Assembly: GCF_003056725.1 (NCBI RefSeq)
Contig: NZ_QBKZ01000004.1
Coordinates: 347,284 to 411,283, forward strand
Reading direction: 5' to 3'
Length of the DNA: 64,000 nt
DNA from: Mangrovicoccus ximenensis
GTDB taxonomy: Bacteria; Pseudomonadota; Alphaproteobacteria; Rhodobacterales; Rhodobacteraceae
Positions 38,089-46,954 of this stretch are shown here, one piece after another (position 1 is the stretch's first letter; each line of letters opens with the position of its first letter). The notes under the pieces were generated by a model. That model ran no database searches, was not told where the DNA came from, and saw nothing but the letters and a program-made list of their open reading frames with translations. Both the position numbers and the translations under genes were made by a program.

Positions 38089-39147
38089 CTACAAATCCAG
38101 CACGAGCTTGCGTGAGCAGGACCGTCCGACGCAAATCATCATCGTGGCGCCTTCGGCCTTTTCTTCGTCCGACAGGACGGTGTCGCGATGGTCGGGCCTC
38201 CCCGCCAGAACCGCGGTCTCGCAAGTGCCGCAATAGCCATCGGAACAGTTGAAGCTCAGCCCCTGGCGGTGCTTGCGGGCTTCGCCGAGGATCGACTGGC
38301 CGGGTCCGACCTCGAAGGTGACGCCGGTCCTGGCCATCTCCACCTCGAAGGGCGCATCGGGATCGATCTCTTCGTCCGTACCCTGCTGCTCCTGCGGCGA
38401 AAGCTGCACTGGCGGCTCTGCAGGCTTCGCCAGATCCGGCCGGCCAAAGCGCTCCATGTGGAACGCGCGGCCGCTTGCCAGGGCTGCCTTCTCGGCTGCC
38501 TGCAGCAGACGCTCCGGACCGCAGCAATAGACCGCGGCGCCGGGACTGGTGGTTCCGAGCATGTCTTCGAGCGCCAGGCGCGCATCGCAGTCTGCCGCAT
38601 AGACCGAAACCGAACCGGTGCCGCTTGCCTCCAGCTCTCGGAGCGTTTCGACAAAAGGCATTCCAGTCAGCCGCCGCCCGCAATAGTGGAGCATCCAGGG
38701 CCTGCCCGCTTCGGCCAGCACGCGGATCATCGGCAGCAGCGGGGTGATCCCGATGCCGCCGGCGATGAAAACGTGCTCGGACGCGTCGGCGAGGGCGAAC
38801 TGGTTGCGCGGAGCAATTGCTGCGAGCTCCCTGCCGACAAGCTGGGTCGCGTGGATTTCACGCGAGGCGCCGCGGCCTGCGTCTTCGCGCAGGACGGCAA
38901 TTTCATAGCCCTTCAGGTCCGACGGGTTGCCGCAGAGCGAATAAGACCGCGTTAGCCCGCTCGGCAGGGTGATGTCCAGATGCGCCCCCGGCGTCCAAGG
39001 GGCGAGCGACGACCCGTCGGGGGACTCGAGCCTAAGCCCGAGCACCCCCTCGGCTAGTTCAGTGCAGGACTTCACCCGAAGCCGCAGCATGCCGATTGCC
39101 GCAGCGTCCTCAGACTGGTTCCGGTCCTTCATGTTCTTGGCAGCCAT
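38089..39147 (-). CDS. Rieske oxygenase reductase (FNR domain plus plant-type ferredoxin)
   Basis: 352 residues. Flavin domain TRSYSLCGNP (RxYS), NAD domain FIAGGIGITPLLPM and a CCGPERLL end, then a C-terminal [2Fe-2S] domain with CSDGYCGTCE and a fourth Cys (MMICVGRSC). The order flavin-NAD-ferredoxin is that of the phthalate dioxygenase reductase/VanB class. It moves electrons from NADH to the adjoining oxygenase. Its ATG is 1 bp from the beta-subunit stop. Confidence 0.92.
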   Translation of the reverse strand: MAAKNMKDRNQSEDAAAIGMLRLRVKSCTELAEGVLGLRLESPDGSSLAPWTPGAHLDITLPSGLTRSYSLCGNPSDLKGYEIAVLREDAGRGASREIHATQLVGRELAAIAPRNQFALADASEHVFIAGGIGITPLLPMIRVLAEAGRPWMLHYCGRRLTGMPFVETLRELEASGTGSVSVYAADCDARLALEDMLGTTSPGAAVYCCGPERLLQAAEKAALASGRAFHMERFGRPDLAKPAEPPVQLSPQEQQGTDEEIDPDAPFEVEMARTGVTFEVGPGQSILGEARKHRQGLSFNCSDGYCGTCETAVLAGRPDHRDTVLSDEEKAEGATMMICVGRSCSRKLVLDL

Positions 39148-39148
39148 C

Positions 39149-39790
39149 TCAGATCAGATAGGTCAGATTGTGGTGCCCGCGCTGCCCGTCGAGCAGCGAC
39201 ACGAGCTTGCGGTCGATTTTCCAGCGCCCGTCTTCCTGCTTGAAGACATGCCCCATCCAGCCGCTCAGGGTCTGGACCGGATTGGACGATCGCATCTCCT
39301 GCAGCAGGAATTGCGAGCGGATCTTGACCTCGTTAGGCCGCCCGGTCGGGACGCGGACGAAGCCGGTCGACATGTGGAGCGTATAGGAGGGCGGCAGCTG
39401 GCTATAGGCGACGCCGGTGCGCAGCCACACGATCCGGTCTCCCATGCGGCGGCGGTCGTCGAAGGCGATGGTGACATGGCTCTGGGGATCGAATTGCGGG
39501 TTGCCGGGCAGGTCATGCGCCGCGGGGATCCAGTAGCTGCATTCGCGCGTGTAGAGCTGGTACCACTGCTCGAAATTGCGCCGGTCCAGAAGCCAGTTCT
39601 CGTGCAGGATCAGCGCTTCGTGCGCCTGACGTTCCGCCTCCGTCAGCGGCGTGCCGATGCCGCTCCATTCCGCCATGTCCGCGCGCAGGAGCGCGTAATA
39701 GGCGTCGTTGACATAGGTCGAGGTCTTCGAGTCGCCCAAGATGTCGTCGACGGTGAACCCGGGATCGAAATAGTCGTTGAGGTCCTTCAT
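39149..39790 (-). CDS. Rieske oxygenase beta (small) subunit
   Basis: 213 residues, the NTF2/SnoaL-like small subunit of ring-hydroxylating dioxygenases: HEALILHENWLLDRRNFEQWYQLYTRECSYWIPA and the C-terminal RWKIDRKLVSLLDGQRGHHNLTYLI. It stabilises the alpha3beta3 complex. ATG 39790 overlaps the alpha-subunit stop (ATGA), so I prefer it over the upstream in-frame start at 39832. Confidence 0.92.
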   Translation of the reverse strand: MKDLNDYFDPGFTVDDILGDSKTSTYVNDAYYALLRADMAEWSGIGTPLTEAERQAHEALILHENWLLDRRNFEQWYQLYTRECSYWIPAAHDLPGNPQFDPQSHVTIAFDDRRRMGDRIVWLRTGVAYSQLPPSYTLHMSTGFVRVPTGRPNEVKIRSQFLLQEMRSSNPVQTLSGWMGHVFKQEDGRWKIDRKLVSLLDGQRGHHNLTYLI

Positions 39791-41088
39791 TTCGCCTCCA
39801 GCTTTGTCGTGGCGTTCATCCGGATCAGCCATTCCTTCCAGAAGGCGCGGATCCCCAGTTCATCGGTGGGAAGCCCGGCAAGATCGCCGTTCCCGTCGAC
39901 ATATTCGGTGCCGGTATCCATGTGACGGCTGGTGACGACCCATTCCATTTCCGGGATCGACAGGCCGGCCTGGCACTCTTCGAAATTGGCAAGATCGTCC
40001 GGCTCCCCGAAGGAGGGAAAATCCTCCTGCAGCCGCATCCGCAGCGCGTTGACCTCTGGTGGAAGATCGTCGGCCTCGATCGAGGTCGAGTACCAGATCA
40101 GATCGGTGCTATCGACGGTACGCGGCTGGATCACCTGGAGTTGGTTGCCGATGATAAGAAGATTGGGGAAGATGTTGAGGTTCATCCCCGAGCCCATCAC
40201 CACGTCGAGCGCTGGCTCGGCGCGCTCGCCCAGCCGCTCGCGCAGCGTGGCTGCATAGCTGTCTTCGCCCGGCATCGGGGCAGACTGGTACCAGTAGCGT
40301 TCGATCTCGGGGCGCTGGTCGAGGAAAGTGTTGCCGTTGCCCAGATCGTAAAGCCGTTGCAGCCCGTCATCGACGTTGCCCAGCACCCATTGCATGTCCA
40401 CGCCACCGCCGTAGCGGTCCTTTCGCATCCGCAGAAGCGACGCATGCGAATAGCCGGGATGGTAGCCATCGTGGGAATTGTCGCTGACCAGCTTCCAGTT
40501 GCCGTTGCACATCAGCCGGTGCTGGCCGTTGCGCACGGATATCTTGCCGCCGGGCCAGCGGTCCATCCATTCGTCAAGACGGCGCGCCGCAGTGCCGAGA
40601 TGGGTTTCGAGATCGGGCAGCTCATGGTTCAGCGTGCCGAAGATGAAGCCGCGATAGACTTCCACGCGGATCTTTCCGAGCCCGAGCCTGGACTTGTCGA
40701 AATTCGGTCCATAGCCTTCCTCGATCGGAACGCCGACCAGATCGCCGCTATTGGTAAAGGACCAGTTGTGATAGGGGCAGGTGAAGCGGCGCGTCGAACC
40801 GGCGTCATCACGGCAGACGGTCGCGCCGCGATGGGGGCAACGGTTGAGCAGGCCGTGGACCTTGCCGTCGCGGTCACGGGAGACGATGATCGGTCTCAGC
40901 CCGAGGGTCCGGCGAACAAAGTCATTGGCCTTGGGAAGCTCGCTTTCATGCGCGAGATAAGTCCAGGTGCCGCCGTAAATCCTGTTCATTTCCTCGCGGA
41001 ATATGGCTTCGTCGGTGTAAAGCGTCCTGTGGACGCGGTCTGTCTCGATCAGGTCGTCATAGATCGGGGGTTCGCTGAAATCGCGCAT
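39787..41088 (-). CDS. Rieske non-heme iron oxygenase alpha subunit (aniline dioxygenase-like)
   Basis: 433 residues. Rieske cluster CPHRGATVCRDD...FTCPYHNW at about 84-107, and the mononuclear iron site with DNSHDGYHPGYSH (bridging Asp, two His) near 205. N-terminal and catalytic domains are both full length. With beta subunit, reductase, GS-like ligase and amidotransferase in one operon, the closest functional analogue is AtdA3/TdnA1, which deaminates and dihydroxylates anilines to catechols. Substrate not proven; no ring-cleavage dioxygenase is nearby. Confidence 0.9.
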   Translation of the reverse strand: MRDFSEPPIYDDLIETDRVHRTLYTDEAIFREEMNRIYGGTWTYLAHESELPKANDFVRRTLGLRPIIVSRDRDGKVHGLLNRCPHRGATVCRDDAGSTRRFTCPYHNWSFTNSGDLVGVPIEEGYGPNFDKSRLGLGKIRVEVYRGFIFGTLNHELPDLETHLGTAARRLDEWMDRWPGGKISVRNGQHRLMCNGNWKLVSDNSHDGYHPGYSHASLLRMRKDRYGGGVDMQWVLGNVDDGLQRLYDLGNGNTFLDQRPEIERYWYQSAPMPGEDSYAATLRERLGERAEPALDVVMGSGMNLNIFPNLLIIGNQLQVIQPRTVDSTDLIWYSTSIEADDLPPEVNALRMRLQEDFPSFGEPDDLANFEECQAGLSIPEMEWVVTSRHMDTGTEYVDGNGDLAGLPTDELGIRAFWKEWLIRMNATTKLEAK

Positions 41089-41202
41089 GTGCCCTCCGGC
41101 AGAAAATCATGTCTTTGGGTGCCGCCGTGCAGGATCGCTGCGGCAGGTTCTGTCTTGATGCGCGGGGGAGCGATGCGCCCGCGCGGCGTCAGGGGGTGAG
41201 GA

Positions 41203-42705
41203 TCAGTAGCGGGTAAAGTACTCGCGGTGTTCCCAGGCGGTGACCGCCTCGGGTGTCTCCGACCAGTTCGGGACGGCTGCCTCGAAACGGCTGAGCTCGA
41301 AGCGCTTCATGCCGACCAGCCAGTTGACGAAGCCCTCGCCGAAGGTGTCCCGGAAGAAGGCCGACTTCTCGAGAGCATCGACTGCTTCCGGCAGGTTCTT
41401 GGGCAGCAGCGGGCGGTGCGCCGCCGCATAGGGTTCAGCCTCGAGCTCGCCCGGCTCGATCTTGTTGCGGATGCCGTCCAGTCCGCTGGCAATTTGCGAC
41501 CCGATGTAGAGATAGGGGTTCGCTGCAGGTTCGCCGACGCGGTTCTCGACATGGGTCGCGGGATCGCCCGGAGCGCCCTGCACGCGGATCATCGCCGCGC
41601 GGTTGTCATAGCCCCAGGTGGAGCGGTCCGGCGCGAGCGAATTGGGCTTGCGGCGCTTGTAGCCGTTGACTGTCGGGGTGGTGAAGACCGAGGCATCGAC
41701 AGCATGCTTCAGGAGGCCGCCGACGAAATGCCTGCCGATGTCGGACAGCAGACCGCCCTCGTGATTGACGAAGACATTCCGGCCTTCGGCATCTGTCATG
41801 CTCTGATGCAGGTGCCAGCCGGAGGCGGCGAAGTTCGGCAATCCCGGCAGCGCCATGAAGGTCGCATGATATCCCATCCGCGCGCAGACCTGCTTCACCA
41901 TCGACCGGAACAGCGTGAGCGTGTCCGCGGCTTCCAGGCCAGACTGGATGTCGAAGGTGAATTCGAGCTGGCCCGGTCCCATTTCGTCTTCCATCGTGCG
42001 CAGCGGCAGCCCCAGCGCGGTACAGTGATCGGCGAGCGTATCGAGCAGCTCGGCAATCGCGTCGTGATGCTCTTCTGCCTGATAGGCAAAACCGCGCCAG
42101 ACCGCCTCGACAGTCGGCGGAGTCGGCGGAACGCCCATTGCGCCCATATGTTCGGCGCCGAGATTCTGGTCGATGACGCGCGTCACGTAGAACTCGACCT
42201 CGAGGCCAGCCACGAAGTCGTATCCCTCGTCCTTGAGCGCGCTTTCGGCAGCCTTAAGCTTGTGGCGGGCGTCGAAGGGCATCGGGCGGCCGTCGTTGAA
42301 ATACATGTCGCCCAGAATCCACCCGGTGCGGTCGCACCACGGCAGCACCTTGAAGGTTTCGGGGTCCGGCACCAAGATGACATCGGGAAATCCGGCCATT
42401 TCGGTGAAGCCGACGCCGCCATCTGAGGTGAATGGATTGTAGGCGATGCCTTCCGCGCTGTCGAGATTGTACTGGGCAGACGTGAAATCGAGCCCGTTCT
42501 TCATCACCGAGCGGAAGGTCTTCGGCATCAAGGTCTTGCCGCGCACCTTTCCCTGCGGATCGGAGACAGCCACGCGGATCGTCCGCAGATTCAGGCTTTC
42601 GACCTGCTTCATGACCTCTTCTGCTGCAGCAATTTGCTTTTCGTTCCAAAGGCCATGGGTTTTGATGAAGCCGAGATCGGCTACAATCGGAGTTTGCTGA
42701 TTCAT
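41203..42705 (-). CDS. Glutamine synthetase-like ligase (gamma-glutamylanilide synthase type)
   Basis: 500 residues from ATG 42705; an in-frame ATG at 42756 lies inside an AT-rich palindrome and is less likely. GS catalytic parts are present: GLEVEFY, GPGQLEF (metal Glu), WHLHQSM (metal His), the ATP/phosphate region NSLAPDRSTWGYDNRAAMIR and HVENRVGEPAANPYLY. It differs from GlnA of the host type and lacks the adenylylation Tyr context. First gene of the operon. It is expected to join glutamate to an amine, making the true oxygenase substrate. Confidence 0.87.
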   Translation of the reverse strand: MNQQTPIVADLGFIKTHGLWNEKQIAAAEEVMKQVESLNLRTIRVAVSDPQGKVRGKTLMPKTFRSVMKNGLDFTSAQYNLDSAEGIAYNPFTSDGGVGFTEMAGFPDVILVPDPETFKVLPWCDRTGWILGDMYFNDGRPMPFDARHKLKAAESALKDEGYDFVAGLEVEFYVTRVIDQNLGAEHMGAMGVPPTPPTVEAVWRGFAYQAEEHHDAIAELLDTLADHCTALGLPLRTMEDEMGPGQLEFTFDIQSGLEAADTLTLFRSMVKQVCARMGYHATFMALPGLPNFAASGWHLHQSMTDAEGRNVFVNHEGGLLSDIGRHFVGGLLKHAVDASVFTTPTVNGYKRRKPNSLAPDRSTWGYDNRAAMIRVQGAPGDPATHVENRVGEPAANPYLYIGSQIASGLDGIRNKIEPGELEAEPYAAAHRPLLPKNLPEAVDALEKSAFFRDTFGEGFVNWLVGMKRFELSRFEAAVPNWSETPEAVTAWEHREYFTRY

Positions 42706-43013
42706 CTCGTTGAGCTTCCGCTTATGGTATCCAAGCTTATGTTTGTTTCTTTTCATGAAAATTGGATCATGAAAAAAATTAGATGAAAGATGAGCCTTCA
42801 GACTGGTCCGGTTACGTGAATTGGGCGAAAAGAGGGCAAAATTTTCGGCGTATGCGCATCAGGTGTGCGATTTGCTCAGAATTCGCTGTCGGCAGCCTGG
42901 TGCGACGGGTCGAAATGTAGATTCCTTTTCATCGCGGAACGAGCATTGGTCGGCACACGACCGATGCCCCCCCGCGAGGTCCTGCCGACGGACAGGCCGC
43001 GGATCCCGCAACC
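42706..43013. promoter_or_regulatory. Promoter region of catabolic operon with palindromes
   Basis: 308 bp between the RpiR gene stop and the ligase start. The part next to the ligase is AT-rich. At 42750-42761 is a perfect 12-bp palindrome TTTTCATGAAAA and at 42767-42775 a second TCATGAAAA, 14 bp apart. These are good candidates for binding by the RpiR dimer encoded upstream. No exact -35/-10 pair could be chosen with confidence. Confidence 0.5.
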
Positions 43014-43898
43014 TTAGCCCTTCCTGGAGCCGCTGCCTGCTTCCTGCGCGATCTGCAGCTCTTCGAACGCGGCGAGCCTGTCCCTTGCATCGCTGCCGCG
43101 GATGCGGGCCACCTCGGAAATAAGCATGTCATTGACCGCCATGGCGCAGACCATCGAGTCGAAGGGCTCCAGCCCGCGCGAACTTGCTGTCAGGAGCGCA
43201 TCCGCCGTCGAGGATAGCGGCGACAGATACTGGTCCGTGACGAGGATCAGGAAAGCCCCGCGCTTCGCCGCCGCCTTGCCCCAGTCGATGGAGGTCGCCT
43301 GATAGCGGCGGAAGTCGTAGACTACGGCCACGCTGTCGGCATCAAGCTCGACGAGGGCGGACATCCGCGGCCCCGACTGATCCGGGCAGATCGACACCCT
43401 GGGTCGCAGCATCGCGAGATAGGCCCCGAGATGGCTCGCCAGGACATGCGAATAGCGCCCGCCGAGCAGCGTGATCGGGCGGGAGGCATCTGCCAGCTTT
43501 TCGACTGCCGCCTCGACATCGCCGGGGGCCATGTTCTGGAAGGTGGAGGTGATCGCTTGCACATAGCGGGCCTTTGCCAATGCCGGGCCATCGGCGACCG
43601 AGGTCTCCTCGGACGGATAGATGTCCACCGGCGAGAACATCTGGGTCTGGACTTCCTGCCGCAACGCGTTCTGGAACTCGGCGAAGCCGCTGTAGCCGAG
43701 CTTGGTGACCAAGCGCGTTACGGTCGGAGCGCTTACCTTCGACTTCGCGGCGATCTGGACGATCGGCACAAGGCCAGACACGGGGTAGTTCGACATCAGC
43801 TCCCCGGTCACGGATCGTTCCGCAGCCGTCATGTTCTCGCGGGCAGCACGCAGGCGCTCGGCGACCGTCTGAAGGTTTGAATAGCGATAATCAGCCAA
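43014..43898 (-). CDS. MurR/RpiR-family transcriptional regulator
   Basis: 294 residues. N-terminal HTH_6 domain (about 10-85; IVQIAAKSKVSAPTVTRLVTKLGYSGFAEFQNAL) and C-terminal SIS domain (about 125-265; TLLGGRYSHVLASHLGAYLAM). RpiR proteins sense phosphosugars or other catabolites through the SIS domain. It lies upstream of, and on the same strand as, the ligase operon, so it probably controls it. RpiR control would be unusual for an aromatic-amine pathway, which normally uses LysR or other types. Confidence 0.88.
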   Translation of the reverse strand: MADYRYSNLQTVAERLRAARENMTAAERSVTGELMSNYPVSGLVPIVQIAAKSKVSAPTVTRLVTKLGYSGFAEFQNALRQEVQTQMFSPVDIYPSEETSVADGPALAKARYVQAITSTFQNMAPGDVEAAVEKLADASRPITLLGGRYSHVLASHLGAYLAMLRPRVSICPDQSGPRMSALVELDADSVAVVYDFRRYQATSIDWGKAAAKRGAFLILVTDQYLSPLSSTADALLTASSRGLEPFDSMVCAMAVNDMLISEVARIRGSDARDRLAAFEELQIAQEAGSGSRKG

Positions 43899-44001
43899 AT
43901 GCCTGTCTAGTCCTGAAACATCTCCGGCAGACGGGAGTGTCGGCCTGCATGGTTGTTTATCGAGGTTATGCCGCTGGCCTGCAAGTTGGCACCTTTAGTG
44001 C

Positions 44002-44092
44002 TGTCAAGGGGCTTTCAGTGTTTCGAGGTGAAGCTCTCGGGGGCGAAACCACTTCATTCAGCCCTTCAGGGCATGCTTGAATAGCCCTGAGT
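44002..44092 (+). mobile_element. Ghost end of an IS21-family element
   Basis: TGTCAAGGGG..., CAGTGTTTCGAGGTGA and TTCATTCAGCCCTTCAG match in order the terminus and istB 3' end of the IS21 copy at 49676-49810 (TGTCAATGG, CAGTGTTACGAGGTGA, TTCATTCAGCCCTTCAG). The middle is deleted and no transposase remains to the right. The surrounding region 43899-44191 has no gene. Confidence 0.5.
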
Positions 44093-44191
44093 TTCCTAGA
44101 CGCCCTCGCGTGGTGCTGATGATGGGTTGGGTAGCCCCTCATCCTTACAGTACTTGTGCCACGGTGATCCGGAAGGGATCAGGAGGTTTTG

Positions 44192-44985
44192 ATGAAGAAG
44201 GACGTACCCATCATCGGTGTTGATCTGGCAAGGAAGTATTGCAGCTGCACGGGGCAACCGGGACCGGCGAAGTGGCCTTCCGCAGGAAACTGTCGCGCAG
44301 GCAGTTCGAGGAATTCATGAAGGCCCAGCCGCGATGCCGGGTCGCCATGGAAGCCTGCGGGACGGCACATCACCGGGCGAGGCCGCTGTCGGCGCTTGGC
44401 CATGACGTCTGCCTGATTTCGTCGAAATTCGCGAAATCCTTCGTGAAGACAAGGCGGAGTCCGGAACCGTCCGGGGGACGGTTCCGCCGCCGAACGACAT
44501 GGCCGATGCCGAGGCGATTGCCGAAGCAGCGCGCCGTCCGACCATGCGCTTCGTAGCAATCAAGACGCCGGAGCAGCGGGGCCTCGGCATGATCTCCAGG
44601 CTGCGGGACATGTTGGTCGGACAGCGAACCCAGGGGATCAACAGCCTCCTGGGGCATCTGTCGGGAATCGTGATCGTTGCAGGCAAGGGCCGGGAGACCG
44701 TTGCCAAATTGCGGCTCGCCCTGGAGGCGGAGGACGTTCCGAAGAGCGAGCCCGCCTCGGTTTAGGCCATGTCGCAGATCTGCCTCGAGCAGATCGATGG
44801 CCTGTCCGAGCGGATCTTCGAAATCGACGCTCAGATACAGGCGGCAAGCAGGCGAACTCCGCTTTCCGCCCGGCTCCGGAAGATGCCGGGGATCGGCCCG
44901 GTGACAGCGATGGCCGTTGCCGCCTTCGATCCGCCGTTGATAACCTGGTACGCTGGGACCGGGGCATAGCCTTTCTCGAGGCCGC
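44192..44985 (+). pseudogene. IS110/IS1111-family transposase, frameshifted
   Basis: Starts ATG 44192 (KKDVPIIGVDLARK, the DEDD first Asp) and continues through four frame changes: LHGATGTGEVAFRRKLSRRQFEEFM (44240-44460), ADAEAIAEAARRPTMRFVAIK (44500-44764), then an in-frame stop before SQICLEQIDGLSERI and the transposase_20 part MPGIGPVTAMAVAAF (44769-44969). The C-terminal catalytic Ser region is gone. Inactive. Confidence 0.85.
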
Positions 44986-45004
44986 CCGGTCCGATCACCG
45001 GGAC

Positions 45005-45249
45005 GGTTCTTCGCGCTTGGGCCGGGACGTGGGCAGAGGCTTCTGGAAGCGCTGGTGGACAAGGCGGTGGCCGACGGGCTCAGCCGTAAGGTTGAGCCAG
45101 CTCTCGCGGCGGACCTGTTGACAGTCCTGTAGCTCGGTTTTGCCAATCTTGAGGTAAATCTGGGTGTACGTCCCGCGCTTTCCGAGCCCGAGATCGAGGC
45201 GCGTGTCAGGGCAATGGGGAAGATATTTCTGAATTACTACGGCGCCTGA
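45005..45249 (+). pseudogene. TetR-family regulator, C-terminal remnant
   Basis: LVDKAVADGLSRKVEPALAADLLTVL, a stop at about 45131, then LGFANLEVNLGVRPALSEPEIEARVRAMGKIF to TGA 45249 reads as the ligand-domain end of a TetR regulator. The HTH part is missing, lost at the IS110 border. An old remnant. Confidence 0.5.
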
Positions 45250-45262
45250 ACGGCGCCGTAGT
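45236..45262. terminator. Bidirectional hairpin terminator
   Basis: ACTACGGCGCC, loop TGAAC, GGCGCCGTAGT: a perfect 11-bp stem between the TetR remnant stop and the convergent oxidoreductase stop at 45272. Confidence 0.75.
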
Positions 45263-45271
45263 CCTGTCCCG

Positions 45272-45895
45272 TCAGGCCAGGATTTCGATCCAGGTCGGCG
45301 CGCGCGAGGTGCCCTTGCCGAGACCGTAGCCCATGCGGATATTCAGCATGGCCAGCGGCTCCAGCAGGCGGGCACCATCGAGGCCGCCCACGCTCTCGGG
45401 TACGAAGCCTGCCTTCTCCACCAAGGCCGCGACGGCGGCCAGGGCGTCCTGATCGTCGCCAGCGAGGAAAACCGGAACAGTGGAGGTCGCGGCGCGGTCG
45501 GTTGCGAACAGTCCTGCGAAGATGGTGTTGAAGCCTTTGACCACCTTGGCGCCCGACGCGGCCTTCTGGATTTCCTCTGCGGCCGAGGTCGTGTGACCGA
45601 TCTGCAGGCCCGAGAAGTCGGGCAGCACAGGGTTGGTGAGGTCGACGACGATCTTGCCGGCAAGCTGGGGTAGGACGGCGACGCTTAGTGCCGCGTCATA
45701 GCCAAGGGCCAGAACGACGATGTCGGCGCCCTCGATGGCGCCCTCGACGCTGACGCCCTGCGCGCCCGAAAGCGTGGCCGCCAGCGCGGCGGCATCGTCA
45801 GGGTTGCGGCTGGCCAGCAGGAGCGGAGTCTGTCCCGACAGGCGTTGCGCGAGGCCTTTGCCCATGTTGCCGAGACCGATGATCGCCGTTGTCAT
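45272..45895 (-). CDS. NADP-dependent F420-reductase-like oxidoreductase
   Basis: 207 residues: Rossmann TTAIIGLGNMGKGLAQRLSG, then SAAEEIQKAASGAKVVKGFNTIFAG and VFLAGDDQDA as in F420H2:NADP oxidoreductase/NPOx-like families found in bacteria without F420. It likely reduces a quinone or ferric substrate using NADPH. Divergent from a LysR gene (107-bp spacer) that probably controls it. Confidence 0.85.
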   Translation of the reverse strand: MTTAIIGLGNMGKGLAQRLSGQTPLLLASRNPDDAAALAATLSGAQGVSVEGAIEGADIVVLALGYDAALSVAVLPQLAGKIVVDLTNPVLPDFSGLQIGHTTSAAEEIQKAASGAKVVKGFNTIFAGLFATDRAATSTVPVFLAGDDQDALAAVAALVEKAGFVPESVGGLDGARLLEPLAMLNIRMGYGLGKGTSRAPTWIEILA

Positions 45896-46002
45896 GATGA
45901 ACTCCTTTTCGATGCGGATCATGTTCTGACTGCAAGCTATCGGTGGCGCCATGTTTCGTGTAGTGAGGGAATTGGCGTTTCTGAATTGCAAGAAAGTATT
46001 GA

Positions 46003-46923
46003 ATGAGTGACATCGCCGAGCTGGAGACCTTCGCCTGCGTTGCCCTTGCGGGCAGTTTTGCCGAAGCCGCCCGCCGTCTGGGGGTCTCACCGGCCATGGT
46101 CGGCAGGCGGGTACAATCGCTCGAAGACCGCTATGGCCTGCGTCTTGTCGAACGCACCACCCGCTCGCTGCGGCTGACCGACCAAGGGCAGGAGTTCCTG
46201 GCCCAGGCGACGCGGATCATCGAAGGGGTCGAGGCGCTTGCCGAGATCGGGCAGGCGAGGGCGGCGCTGAAGGGAAGGGTGCGGGTATCGGCCCCGACCA
46301 CGCTCGGGACCAAGAAGTTGACCGGCATCCTTGCACGGATGATCGACCGTGCGCCGATGCTGACGGTCGAACTGTCCCTGAACGATCGGAAGGTCGACCT
46401 AATCGGCGAAAGCTACGATCTGGCGATCCGCGTCGGCAACCTTCCCGAGAGCGGGCTGGTCGCGCGGCGCATCGGGACCTACCGCTTCGTCTGCTGTGCC
46501 TCCCCGGCGTTTCTGGCACGTTACGGGACTCCGGAAACCCCGGTGGACCTGACCGGGCTGCCATGCATCCTCAATCTCAACCTGCAGCCCCGGGATCAGT
46601 GGCATTTCCTCGACGCATCGGGCAAGCGGCTGAGCGTTGCGGTCAAGGGCGCTCTTGAGCTCGACTACGACGAGGCGCAACGGATGGCCGCGCTCTCTGG
46701 CGCGGGCATCGTGCAGGTCCCTCTGCACCTTGTCGAAGAAGACCTTGCCCGCGGCAGCCTTGTCGAGGTGCTGGCGTGCTGGGGGCAGCCGCAGCTGCCG
46801 ATCCATGCGCTCTCCCCCTCGCGGCGCTACGTCCCGCAGCGGGTCACCGCTCTGATTGACGCGATCCGGGAGGGGCTGAAGGACGATGGCCCCGTGCGGG
46901 AGGAGCCGACGGGGCAGGGCTGA
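46003..46923 (+). CDS. LysR-family transcriptional regulator
   Basis: 306 residues: winged HTH (ELETFACVALAGSFAEAARRLGVSPAMVGRRVQSLEDRYG) and a substrate-binding domain of the DmlR-like group (TTRSLRLTDQGQEFLAQA; HFLDASGKRLSVAVKGALELDYDEAQ). Divergent from the F420-reductase-like gene, the usual pairing. Confidence 0.9.
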   Translation: MSDIAELETFACVALAGSFAEAARRLGVSPAMVGRRVQSLEDRYGLRLVERTTRSLRLTDQGQEFLAQATRIIEGVEALAEIGQARAALKGRVRVSAPTTLGTKKLTGILARMIDRAPMLTVELSLNDRKVDLIGESYDLAIRVGNLPESGLVARRIGTYRFVCCASPAFLARYGTPETPVDLTGLPCILNLNLQPRDQWHFLDASGKRLSVAVKGALELDYDEAQRMAALSGAGIVQVPLHLVEEDLARGSLVEVLACWGQPQLPIHALSPSRRYVPQRVTALIDAIREGLKDDGPVREEPTGQG

Positions 46924-46954
46924 GCCCGCGCCCCGGGCCGCCTTCCGGCGGGCG

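Larger units (their letters stand above)
32753..45249. mobile_element. Foreign catabolic island with IS ghosts at its right end
   Basis: From 32753, inside the broken DadA gene, the GC content drops visibly and codons ending in A/T become common. The segment carries a self-contained catabolic gene set and ends among dead IS110, IS21 and TetR remnants. No target-site duplication was identified and the missing half of dadA is not in the window, so the borders are approximate. Inference from composition and gene breakage. Confidence 0.5.

Noticed and set aside
43899-44191. tRNA or small RNA between RpiR gene and IS110
   Set aside because: No cloverleaf or strong terminator could be drawn; the segment is better explained by an IS21 remnant.
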